From: Globodera rostochiensis
Lineage: Eukaryota; Nematoda; Chromadorea; Rhabditida; Heteroderidae
Assembly: GCA_018350325.1 (NCBI GenBank)
Contig: JAEVLN010000028.1
Location: 674,753 to 738,752 of the forward strand
Length of the DNA: 64,000 nt
Reading direction: 5' to 3'
Part shown: one piece after another, positions 52,444 to 64,000 of the stretch
How the letters are laid out: every line of letters begins with the position of its first letter
Position numbering within the stretch: position 1 is the stretch's first letter
Notes under the pieces: generated by a model
Database searches by the model: none
Told to the model about the DNA's origin: nothing
What the model saw: only the letters and a program-made list of their open reading frames with translations
Position numbers and translations under genes: made by a program

Positions 52444-55400
52444 GCTGCGCACATTAGCGCGCCGCGCACATTGCTGCGCACATTAGCGCGCCGCGCACAT
52501 TAGCGCGCTGCGCACATCCGCGCACATTAGCGCGCCGCGCACATTAGCGCGCCGCGCACATTAGCGCGCCGCGCACATTAGCGCGCCGCGCACATTGCAG
52601 CGCACATTAGCGCGCCGCGCACATTAGCGCGCCGCGTACATTAGCGCGCCGCGCACATTGCAGCGCACATTAGCGCGCCGCGCACATTAGCGCGCCGCGC
52701 ACATTAGCGCGCCGCGTACATTAGCGCGCCGCGTACATTAGCGCGCCGCGCACATTAGCGCGCTGCGCACATTAGCGCGCCGCGCACATTAGCGCGCTGC
52801 GCACATTAGCGCGCCGCGCACATTAGCGCGCCGCGCACATTAGCGCGCCGCGCACATTAGCGCGCCGCGCACATTAGCGCGCCGCGCACATTAGCGCGCC
52901 GCGCACATTGCTGCGCACATTAGCGCGCTGCGCACATTAGCGCGCCGCGCACATTAGCGCGCCGCGCACATTAGCGCGCCGCGCACATTAGCGCGCTGCG
53001 CACATTAGCGCGCTGCGCACATTAGCGCGCCGCGCACATTAGCGCGCCGCGCACATTAGCGCGCCGCGCACATTAGCGCGCCGCGCACATTAACGCGCCG
53101 CGCACATTGCCGCGCACATTAGCGCGCTGCGCACATTAGCGCGCCGCGCACATTAGCGCGCTGCGCACATTAGCGCGCCGCGCACATTAGCGCGCCGCGC
53201 ACATTAGCGCGCCGCGCACATTAGCGCGCCGCGCACATTAGCGCGACGCGCACATTAGCGCGCCGCGCACATTAGCGCGCCGCGCAAAGCTCGCTGCGCA
53301 TATTAGCGCGCCGCGCACATTGCTGCGCACATTAGCGCGCCGCGCACATTAGCGCGCTGCGCACATCCGCGCACATTAGCGCGCCGCGCACATTAGCGCG
53401 CTGCGCACATTAGCGCGCCGCGCACATTGCAGCGCACATTAGCGCGCCGCGCACATTAGCGCGCCGCGTACATTAGCGCGCCGCGCACATTGCAGCGCAC
53501 ATTAGCGCGCCGCGCACATTAGCGCGCCGCGCACATTAGCGCGCCGCGTACATTAGCGCGCCGCGTACATTAGCGCGCCGCGCACATTAGCGCGCTGCGC
53601 ACATTAGCGCGCTGCGCACATTAGCGCGCCGCGCACATTAGCGCGCCGCGCACATTAGCGCGCTGCGCACATTAGCGCGCTGCGCACATTAGCGCGCCGC
53701 GCACATTAGCGCGCCGCGCACATTAGCGCGCCGCGCACATTAGCGCGCCGCGCACATTAGCGCGCCGCGCACATTAGCGCGCCGCGCACATTAGCGCGCC
53801 GCGCACATTGCTGCGCACATTAGCGCGCTGCGCACATTAGCGCGCCGCGCACATTAGCGCGCCGCGCACATTAGCGCGCCGCGCACATTAGCGCGCTGCG
53901 CACATTAGCGCGCTGCGCACATTAGCGCGCCGCGCACATTAGCGCGCCGCGCACATTAGCGCGCCGCGCACATTAACGCGCCGCGCACATTGCCGCGCAC
54001 ATTAGCGCGCTGCGCACATTAGCGCGCCGCGCACATTAGCGCGCCGCGCACATTAGCGCGCCGCGCACATTAGCGCGCCGCGCACATTAGCGCGCTGCGC
54101 ACATTAGCGCGCCGCGCACATTAGCGCGCCGCGCACATTAGCGCGCCGCGCACATTGCAGCGCACATTAGCGCGCCGCGCACATTAGCGCGCCGCGTACA
54201 TTAGCGCGCCGCGCACATTGCAGCGCACATTAGCGCGCCGCGCACATTAGCGCGCCGCGCACATTAGCGCGCCGCGTACATTAGCGCGCCGCGTACATTA
54301 GCGCGCCGCGCACATTAGCGCGCTGCGCACATTAGCGCGCCGCGCACATTAGCGCGCCGCGCACATTAGCGCGCTGCGCACATTAGCGCGCTGCGCACAT
54401 TAGCGCGCCGCGCACATTAGCGCGCCGCGCACATTAGCGCGCCGCGCACATTAGCGCGCCGCGCACATTAGCGCGCCGCGCACATTAGCGCGCCGCGCAC
54501 ATTAGCGCCCGCACATTAGCGCGCCGCGCACATTGCTGCGCACATTAGCGCGCTGCGCACATTAGCGCGCCGCGCACATTAGCGCGCCGCGCACATTAGC
54601 GCGCCGCGCACATTAGCGCGCTGCGCACATTAGCGCGCTGCGCACATTAGCGCGCCGCGCACATTAGCGCGCCGCGCACATTAGCGCGCCGCGCACATTA
54701 ACGCGCCGCGCACATTGCCGCGCACATTAGCGCGCTGCGCACATTAGCGCGCCGCGCACATTAGCGCGCTGCGCACATTAGCGCGCCGCGCACATTAGCG
54801 CGCCGCGCACATTAGCGCGCCGCGCACATTAGCGCGCCGCGCACATTAGCGCGCCGCGCACATTAGCGCGCCGCGCAAAGCTCGCTGCGCATATTAGCGC
54901 GCCGCGCACATTGCTGCGCACATTAGCGCGCCGCGCACATTAGCGCGCTGCGCACATCCGCGCACATTAGCGCGCCGCGCACATTAGCGCGCCTGCGCAC
55001 ATTAGCGCGCCGCGCACATTGCAGCGCACATTAGCGCGCCGCGCACATTAGCGCCGCTCGCGTACATTAGCGCGCCGCGCACATTAGCGCGCCGCGCACA
55101 TTAGCGCGCCGCGCACATTAGCGCGCGCGCCACATTAGCGCGCCTGCGCACATTAGCGCGCCGCGCACATTAGCGCGCCGCGCACATTAGCGCGCTGCGC
55201 CACATTAGCGCGCTGCGCACATTAGCGCGCCGCGCACATTAGCGCGCCGCGCACATTAGCGCGCTGCGCACATTAGCGCGCCGCGCACATTAGCGCGCCG
55301 CGCACATTAGCGCGCTGCGCACATTAGCGCGCCGCGCACATTGCTGCGCACATTAGCGCACGCGCGCACATTAGCGCGCCGCGCACATTAGCGCGGCCGC

Positions 55401-58400
55401 GCACATTAGCTGCGCACATTAGCGCGCTGCGCACATTAGCGCGCGCGCACATAGCGCGCCGCGCACATTAGCGCGCCGCGCACATTAGCGCGCCGCGCAC
55501 ATTAGCGCGCTGCGCACATTAGCGCGCTGCGCACATTAGCGCGCTGCGCAACATTAGCGCGCCGCGCACATTAGCGCGCCGCGCACATTAGCGCGCGCGC
55601 ACATTAGCGCGCTGCGCACATTAGCGCGCTGCGCACATTAGCGCGCTGCGCACATTAGCGCGCCGCGCACATTAGCGCGCCGCGCACATTAGCGCGCCGC
55701 GCACATTAGCGCGCCGCGCACATTAGCGCGCTGCGCACATTAGCGCGCCGCGCACTTAGCGCGCTGCGCACATTAGCGCGCCGCGCACATTAGCGCGCCG
55801 CGCACATTAGCGCGCCGCGCACATTAGCGCGCGCGCACATTAGCGCGCTGCGCACATTAGCGCGCCGCGCACATTAGCGCGCCGCGCACAATTAGCGCGC
55901 CGCGCACATTAGCGCGCCGCGCACATTAAGCGCGCGCCATTAGCGCGCTGCGCACATTAGCGCGCTGCGCACATTAGCGCGCCGCGCACATTAGCGCGCC
56001 GCGCACATTAGCGCGCCGCGCACATTAGCGCGCCGCGCACATTAGCGCGCTGCGCACATTGCTGCGCACATTAGCGCGCCGCGCACATTAGCGCGCCGCG
56101 CACATTAGCGCGCCGCGCACATTAGCGCGCCGCGCACATTAGCGCGCTGCGCACATTAGCGCGCTGCGCACATTAGCGCGCTGCGCACATTAGCGCGCTG
56201 CGCACATTAGCGCGCCGCGCACATTAGCGCGCCGAGCACATTAGCGCGCCGCGCACATTAGCGCGCTGCGCACATTAGCGCGCCGCGCACATTAGCGCGC
56301 TGCGCACATTAGCGCGCCGCGCACATTAGCGCGCTGCGCACATTAGCGCGCCGCGCACATTGCTGCGCACATTAGCGCGCTGCGCACATTAGCGCGCCGC
56401 GCACTTGCTGCGCACATTAGCGCACCGCGCACATTAGCGCGCCGCGCAAAAGGCGCACCGCGCACATTAGCGCGCTGCGCACATTAGCGCGCTGCGCACA
56501 TTAGCGCGCCGCGCACATTAGTGCGCTGCGCACATTAGCGCGCCGCGCACATTAGCGCGCCGCGCACATTGCAGCGCACATTAGCGCGCCGCGCACATTA
56601 GCGCGCCGCGCACATTAGCGCGCCGCGCACATTAGCGCGCCGCGCACATTAGCGCGCTGCGCACATTAGCGCGCCGCGCACATTAGCGCGCCGCGCACAT
56701 TAGCGCGCTGCGCACATTAGCGCGCTGCGCACATTAGCGCGCCGCGCACATTAGCGCGCTGCGCACATTAGCGCGCCGCGCACATTAGCGCGCACATTAG
56801 CGCGCTGCGCACATTAGCGCGCCGCGCACTTGCTGCGCACATTAGCGCACCGCGCACATTAGCGCGCCGCGCACATTAGCGCGCCGCGCACATTAGCGCG
56901 CCGCGCACATTGCTGCGCACATTAGCGCGCTGCGCACATTAGCGCGCCGCGCACATTAGCGCGCCGCGCACATTGCAGCGCACATTAGCGCGCCGCGCAC
57001 ATTAGCGCGCTGCGCACATTAGCGCGCTGCGCACATTAGCGCGCCGCGCACATTAGCGCGCACATTAGCGCGCTGCGCACATTAGCGCGCCGCGCACTTG
57101 CTGCGCACATTAGCGCACCGCGCACATTAGCGCGCCGCGCACATTAGCGCGCCGCGCACATTAGCGCGCCGCGCACATTGCTGCGCACATTAGCGCGCCG
57201 CGCACATTGCTGCGCACATTAGCGCGCTGCGCACATTAGCGCGCCGCGCACTTGCTGCGCACATTAGCGCACCGCGCACATTAGCGCGCCGCGCAAAAGG
57301 CGCACCGCGCACATTAGCGCGCTGCGCACATTAGCGCGCTGCGCACATTAGCGCGCTGCGCACATTAGCGCGCTGCGCACATTAGCGCGCCGCGCACATT
57401 AGCGCGCCGCGCACATTAGCGCGCCGCGCACATTAGCGCGCCGCGCACATTAGCGCGCCGCGCACATTAGCGCGCCGCGCAAAGCTCGCTGCGCACATTA
57501 GCGCGCCGCGCACATTGCTGCGCACATTAGCGCGCCGCGCACATTAGCGCGCTGCGCACATTAGCGCGCCGCGCAAAAGGCGCGCCGCGCACATTGCTGC
57601 GCACATTAGCGCGCCGCGCATATTAGCGCGCTGCGCACATTAGCGCGCTGCGCACATTAGCGCGCCGCGCACATTAGCGCGCTGCGCACATTAGCGCGCC
57701 GCGCACATTGCTGCGCACATTAGCGCGCTGCGCACATTAGCGCGCCGCGCACTTGCTGCGCACATTAGCGCACCGCGCACATTAGCGCGCCGCGCAAAAG
57801 GCGCACCGCGCACATTAGCGCGCTGCGCACATTAGCGCGCTGCGCACATTAGCGCGCTGCGCACATTAGCGCGCTGCGCACATTAGCGCGCTGCGCACAT
57901 TAGCGCGCCGAGCACATTAGCGCGCCGCGCACATTAGCGCGCTGCGCACATTAGCGCGCTGCGCACATTAGCGCGCTGCGCACATTAGCGCGCCGCGCAC
58001 ATTAGCGCGCTGCGCACATTAGCGCGCCGCGCACATTAGCGCGCCGAGCACATTAGCGCGCCGCGCACATTAGCGCGCTGCGCACATTAGCGCGCTGCGC
58101 ACATTAGCGCGCTGCGCACATTAGCGCGCCGCGCACATTAGCGCGCTGCGCACATTAGCGCGCCGCGCACATTGCTGCGCACATTAGCGCGCTGCGCACA
58201 TTAGCGCGCCGCGCACTTGCTGCGCACATTAGCGCACCGCGCACATTAGCGCGCCGCGCAAAAGGCGCACCGCGCACATTAGCGCGCTGCGCACATTAGC
58301 GCGCTGCGCACATTAGCGCGCTGCGCACATTAGCGCGCTGCGCACATTAGCGCGCCGCGCACATTAGCGCGCCGCGCACATTAGCGCGCCGCGCACATTA

Positions 58401-59831
58401 GCGCGCCGCGCACATTAGCGCGCCGCGCAAAGCTCGCTGCGCACATTAGCGCGCCGCGCACATTGCTGCGCACATTAGCGCGCCGCGCACATTAGCGCGC
58501 TGCGCACATTAGCGCGCCGCGCAAAAGGCGCGCCGCGCACATTGCTGCGCACATTAGCGCGCCGCGCATATTAGTTCGCAGCGAACATTAGCGCGCCGCG
58601 TAAAAGGCGCGCCGCGCAGCTAAACGCGCCGCGCACATTAGCGCGCCGCGCACATTAGCGCGCCGCGCACATTAGCGCGCCGCGCACATTAGCGCGCCGC
58701 GCAAAGCTCGCTGCGCACATTAGCGCGCCGCGCACTTGCTGCGCACATTAGCGCACCGCGCACATTAGCGCGCCGCGCAAAAGGCGCACCGCGCACATTA
58801 GCGCGCTGCGCACATTAGCGCGCTGCGCACATTAGCGCGCTGCGCACATTAGCGCGCTGCGCACATTAGCGCGCCGCGCACATTAGCGCGCCGCGCACAT
58901 TAGCGCGCCGCGCACATTAGCGCGCCGCGCACATTAGCGCGCCGCGCACATTAGCGCGCCGCGCAAAGCTCGCTGCGCACATTAGCGCGCCGCGCACATT
59001 GCTGCGCACATTAGCGCGCCGCGCACATTAGCGCGCTGCGCACATTAGCGCGCCGCGCAAAAGGCGCGCCGCGCACATTGCTGCGCACATTAGCGCGCCG
59101 CGCATATTAGTTCGCAGCGAACATTAGCGCGCCGCGTAAAAGGCGCGCCGCGCAGCTAAACGCGCCGCGCACATTAGCGCGCCGCGCACATTAGCGCGCC
59201 GCGCACATTAGCGCGCCGCGCACATTAGCGCGCCGCGCAAAGCTCGCTGCGCACATTAGCGCGCCGCGCACATTGCTGCGCACATTAGCGCGCCGCGCAC
59301 ATTAGCGCGCTGCGCACATTAGCGCGCCGCGCAAAAGGCGCGCCGCGCACATTGCAGCGCACATTAGCGCGCCGCGCACATTAGCGCGCCGCGCACATTA
59401 GCGCGCTGCGCACATTAGCGCGCTGCGCACATTAGCGCGCTGCGCACATTAGCGCGCCGCGCACATTAGCGCGCCGAGCACATTAGCGCGCCGCGCACAT
59501 TAGCGCGCTGCGCACATTAGCGCGCCGCGCACATTAGCGCGCTGCGCACATTAGCGCGCCGCGCACATTAGCGCGCTGCGCACATTAGCGCGCTGCGCAC
59601 ATTAGCGCGCCGCGCACTTGCTGCGCACATTAGCGCACCGCGCACATTAGCGCGCCGCGCAAAAGGCGCACCGCGCACATTAGCGCGCTGCGCACATTAG
59701 CGCGCTGCGCACATTAGCGCGCCGCGCACATTAGTGCGCCGCGCACATTAGCGCGCTGCGCACATTAGCGCGCTGCGCACATTAGCGCGCTGCGCACATT
59801 AGCGCGCCGCGCACATTAGCGCGCCGAGCAC
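52444..59831 (+). repeat. 17-bp CpG-dense satellite array, right block
   Basis: Continuation of the 33321-40627 array in the same orientation, beginning with the duplicated GCTGC. Besides the consensus it has modules with ACTTGCTGCGC and GCGCACCGCGC. The TTAGTTCGCAGCGAAC module at 58571 and 59107 gives a 536-bp local period. The stretch about 55,000-55,950 has many one-base insertions and losses not seen elsewhere. Confidence 0.97.
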
Positions 59832-60458
59832 TGTCGCGAAGACCGCGAAAAAGGATAAAATAATTAAGAATAAAATAAAAACTAAAAAATTAAAGTAAAA
59901 TCAAAACCTAAAAATAAAATAAAAAGCTAAAATAACAAAAAAGAAAATATATGAAATAAAAAGAAATTAAATCGTCATCCAAAAAATTGTGAATAAACAA
60001 AACTAATAAATCGCCTCCGCGGCAAACTAATAAAAATGATGGAATAAAACTAATTATTTTATGTTAAGAATAATAATGATAAATGGAACGGAAAGATTTC
60101 AAATAAAAATTGTTTACGAAAATGTGGAAATTAATGAAAATGTAAAGGAAAAATAATTGGAAAATGGGCAAAATAACGAAATGGATGTGCAATTGGACCA
60201 CCCGCTCAAATTGGACCACCCGCCCGTCTTGTTGAGCCCAAGCCTTATAAAAGGGAGCAGTTTTGGCCTCATCGGCGTCATCTCCAGCATCCCATCCCAA
60301 AGAAGAACAACCCAACTGACGACTGAGCATCAATTTCATCCTCTCTCCACCCCGAAAAATCCCAGCCGATCCGCTTCACCGATTTTTCCTATTGTGATCA
60401 AATTTCGTCTTCTTGTATTCGCTGGATTTGGTCAATAAATTTTGTTGTGAACACAACA
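59832..60458 (+). repeat. LTR of the truncated BEL copy
   Basis: Same ends (TGTCGC, ACAACA) and same length as the other two LTRs, no indels seen. The left flank is the satellite variant CGAGCAC. Confidence 0.93.
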
Positions 60459-60618
60459 AAGTGGTGACCCCGACGTGACCGAAAAAAAAAAAGGTCACAC
60501 ACAAAAAACACACAACACACAAACACACAAACACACAAACACAAACAAACAAACAAAAACAACAGTAAGTACACAAATAAATCAAAAAAAAAAAAGAAGG
60601 TTGAATCCGATCTTTAGT

Positions 60619-61371
60619 GCCCCCAAAAGACACATCGCACCGAGAAAAAACATTGACCCGGAGATCCCCCTGGACTCAAAACACTGTCTATCTCACAAAC
60701 AATTGAACCTCTCGGTCAGTTTAATAGAATTAACGCTGGGCACACCCAGTTTACCAACCAAAAACAGACAATTCAGAACCCTTGAACCACTCGGGCAAAT
60801 CTCACATACTCAGCGAAATAAAACACGAGAAGCAAAAACAGCCTTCAATCAATTAAAAGCTGCTACGGATTCCGTCAAATCTGCAGTAAAAAATAATCAA
60901 AAACCTCGACGCTTAATTGAAAAAAATCAAAGCCCTCGCAAAAGCCCTTGCAATCACTGAAAAATCCGACACAATCCTCGATTTTTCTCAAATTACGAAC
61001 CCGAAACTGATATTGAACTATTGGATAAATTCGAACGGAGACAATTCCATCGAAACTCAACTCTACGACAAAGCACTGAGTTGATTTCAACCAACAACAA
61101 AAACACAATCTGAGCATTGTCGATCGACAGACAACATTTGCTCTCGAAAAAAGTTGGAAAAGCCGAACAAGCAACACGTTTCAACAAAGGCGTAATAGTA
61201 CAGATCAACAAAATATTGAGCGGGCCGCGCATACAAACGAAGGCAGGACAGGACAGTTTATCATCTTAATTGATAAATTAAATAACAATTACACACACCA
61301 CGATCGATTTCTCCAAGCCCAGAGGAACGTTTTCAATCAACTACGAAAACTTTGGGCCTGCCCGTAGCGGA
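60619..61371 (+). pseudogene. Frameshifted ORF1 remnant of the truncated BEL copy
   Basis: Aligns with 41415-42170 but has at least ten single-base gains or losses, mainly in short homopolymers, breaking the frame repeatedly. The neighbouring LTR has none, so some or all may be sequencing errors. Confidence 0.8.
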
Positions 61372-61379
61372 AAGAAAAA

Positions 61380-64000
61380 AAAATTCCCTTCTAGCGAATG
61401 TCAGACAAAAGTTTATGTCGTTCGGAAATAAATATATATCGTCTAATATTTGGCCAATATTGGCCAGAAACGCGACAAAAAACGGCTGACCTTTTCCAAT
61501 TAAAAATCTAAATCCTAGATTAGTTTTTCTTCGCGAATGTCAGACAAAAGTTTATGTCGTCGGAAATAAATATATATCAGTCTAATATTTGGCCAAATTG
61601 CCAGAAACGCGACAAAAAACGGCTGACTTTTCCTAATTAAAACATCGAAATCCTAGATTAGGTTTTCTTCGCGAATGTCAGACAAAAGTTTATGTTCGTC
61701 GGAAATTAATATATTCAGTCTATATGTTGGCCATTGCCAAACGCGACAAAAAACGGCTGACCTTTTCCATTAAAAAATCCTAGATTAGTTTCTTCGCGAA
61801 TGTCAGACAAATAGTATAGGTCGTCGAAATATAATATGGGTCGATTTTGGCCAGAAACGCGACAAAAAACGGCTGACCTTTTCCAATTAAAAATCTAAAT
61901 CCTAGATTAGTTTTTTCTTCGCGAATGTCAGACAAAAGTTTATGTCGTCGGAAATAAATATATGTCTATATTTGGGCCAATATTTGGCCAGAAACGCGAC
62001 AAAAAACGGCTGACCTTTTTTCCAATTAAAGATCTAAATCCTAGATTAGTTTTTCTTCGCGAATGTCAGACAAAAGTTTATGTCGTCGGAAATAAATATA
62101 TATCGTCTAATATTGGCCAATATTTGGCCAGAAACGCGACAAAAAACGGCTGACTTTTTCCAATTAAAAATCTAAAATCCTAGATTAGTTTTTCTTCGCG
62201 AATGTCAGACAAAAGTTTATGTCGTCGGAAATAAATATATATCAGTCTAATATTTGGCCAATATTTGGCCAGAAACGCGACAAAAAACGGCTGACTTTTT
62301 CCAATTAAAGATCTAAATCCTAGATTAGTTTTTCTTCGCGAATGTCAGACAAAAGTTTATGTCGTCGGAAATAAATATATATCAGTCTAATATTTGGCCA
62401 ATATTTGGCCAGAAACGCGACAAAAAACGGCTGACTTTTTCAATTAAAGATCTAAATCCTAGATTAGTTTTTCTTCGCGAATGTCAGACAAAAGTTTATG
62501 TCGTCGGAAATAAATGTATATCATCTAATATTTGGCCAATATTTGGCCAGAAACGCGACAAAAAACGGCTGACTTTTTCCAATTAAAAATCTAAATCCTA
62601 GATTAGTTTTTCTTCGCGAATGTCAGACAAAAGTTTATGTCGTCGGAAATAAATATATATCATCTAATATTTGGCCAATATTTGGCCAGAAACGCGACAA
62701 AAAACGGCTGACTTTTTCCAATTAAAAATCTAAAGGAAATAAATATATATCGTCTAATATTTGGTCAATATTTGGCCAGAAACGCGACAAAAAACGGCTG
62801 ACTTTTTCCAATTAAAGATCTAAATCCTAGATTAGTTTTTCTTCGCGAATGTCAGACAAAAGTTTATGTCGTCGGAAATAAATATATATCGTCTAATATT
62901 TGGCCAATATTTGGCCAGAAACGCGACAAAAAACGGCTGACTTTTTCCAATTAAAAATCTAAATCCTAGATTAGTTTTTCTTCGCGAATGTCAGACAAAA
63001 GTTTATGTCGTCGGAAATAAATATATATCATCTAATATTTGGCCAATATTTGGCCAGAAACGCGACAAAAAACGGCTGACTTTTTCCAATTAAAGATCTA
63101 AATCCTAGATTAGTTTTTCTTCGCGAATGTCAGACAAAAGTTTATGTCGTCGGAAATAAATATATATCGTCTAATATTTGGCCAATATTTGGCCAGAAAC
63201 GCGACAAAAAACGGCTGACTTTTTCCAATTAAAGATCTAAATCCTAGATTAGTTTTTCTTCGCGAATGTCAGACAAAAGTTTATGTCGTCGGAAATAAAT
63301 ATATATCGTCTAATATTTGGCCAATATTTGGCCAGAAACGCGACAAAAAACGGCTGACTTTTTCCAATTAAAAATCTAAATCCTAGATTAGTTTTTCTTC
63401 GCGAATGTCAGACAAAAGTTTATGTCGTCGGAAATAAATATATATCGTCTAATATTTGGCCAATATTTGGCCAGAAACGCGACAAAAAACGGCTGACTTT
63501 TCCAATTAAAAATCTAAATCCTAGATTAGTTTTTCTTCGCGAATGTCAGACAAAAGTTTATGTCGTCGGAAATAAATATATATCGTCTAATATTTGGCCA
63601 ATATTTGGCCAGAAACGCGACAAAAAACGGCTGACTTTTTCCAATTAAAAAATCTAAATCCTAGATTAGTTTTTCTTCGCGAATGTCAGACAAAAGTTTA
63701 TGTCGTCGGAAATAAATATATATCGTCTAATATTTGGCCAGAAACGCGACAAAAAACGGCTGACTTTTTCCAATTAAAAATCTAAATCCTAGATTAGTTT
63801 TTCTTCGCGAATGTCAGACAAAAGTTTATGTCGTCGGAAATAAATATATATCGTCTAATATTTGGCCAATATTTGGCCAGAAACGCGACAAAAAACGGCT
63901 GACTTTTTCCAATTAAAATCTAAATCCTAGATTAGTTTTTCTTCGCGAATGTCAGACAAAAGTTTATGTCGTCGGAAATAAATATATATCGTCTAATATT
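61380..64000 (+). repeat. 139-bp satellite array
   Basis: About twenty units, period 139, running off the window. Each unit contains TTCGCGAATGTCAGACAAAA, GTTTATGTCGTCGG, ATATTTGGCC twice, and AAACGGCTGACTTTTTCC. Landmarks at 62841, 62980, 63119 and 63258 show the exact period. The first five units are irregular with many indels, one unit near 62730 lacks its first half, and the unit near 63730 lacks one of the ATATTTGGCC repeats. It is AT-rich, unlike the 17-bp satellite. Confidence 0.97.

Larger units (their letters stand above)
59832..61371 (+). mobile_element. Truncated second copy of the BEL/Pao element
   Basis: A complete 627-bp LTR (59832-60458) with three differences noticed from the full-length element's LTR (at about 59884, 60244 and 60276). 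The primer-binding site, A/C leader, intron sites and a frameshifted ORF1 follow. Homology stops at about 61371, corresponding to about 42170 in the full element, where a 139-bp satellite begins. No second LTR is present, so it is a truncated insertion. Confidence 0.93.

Noticed and set aside
33321..59831. The 17-bp array as a CRISPR array
   Set aside because: Units are contiguous without unique spacers and the surroundings are eukaryotic.

Overview
The window reads as repeat-rich, AT-rich nuclear DNA of a nematode. Several signs point that way: introns of about 40-55 bases with AG acceptors after T-rich tracts, receptor guanylate cyclase and CYP2-like P450 exons of nematode type, and a BEL/Pao retroelement carrying a phlebovirus-glycoprotein-like envelope, a combination known from nematodes. 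The species cannot be named from the sequence. No bacterial-style genes, operons, rRNA genes or CRISPR arrays were seen.

Bases 1-33,300 are a gene graveyard laced with small DNA transposons. One recurring theme is a modular gene family built from tiny phase-0 exons encoding cysteine-rich peptides. It is present as two partial genes (38-1172 plus strand, 31747-32423 minus strand), a short gene with a signal-peptide-like N-terminus (27407-27712 minus) and loose exon groups (26050-26484, 22796-22924 and 17340-17400, all minus). The other theme is broken pieces of conserved animal genes: three copies of a Shank-like scaffold, a receptor guanylate cyclase, a DEAD-box helicase, a cytochrome P450 whose heme-ligand cysteine is replaced, and an EF-hand fragment. 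Non-autonomous elements with 8-bp target duplications (hAT-like) are common, and one is nested inside another. One MITE can be dated relative to the Shank duplications because an empty-site copy is also in the window.

Bases 33,321-59,831 are a large CpG-dense satellite of 17-bp units (consensus GCGCGCCGCGCACATTA) with higher-order periods such as 1641 bp. It is split by one full-length BEL/Pao element (40628-52443) with two apparently identical 627-bp LTRs and a 5-bp target duplication GCTGC. Going 5' to 3' the element has a primer-binding-like site, an A/C-rich leader with a small intron whose removal would create the first start codon, two accessory ORFs, gag, and a single 2311-codon pol-env ORF. 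The gag/pol junction has both a -1 slippery heptamer and a TAATG overlap. The final codons of env lie inside the 3' LTR.

A second BEL copy (59832-61371) ends the 17-bp array. It keeps a near-identical LTR but loses the internal region after about 0.9 kb, and is followed by a different 139-bp satellite (61380 to the window end). Many single-base indels in about 60,480-62,000 and 55,000-55,950 look like residual sequencing error rather than biology.
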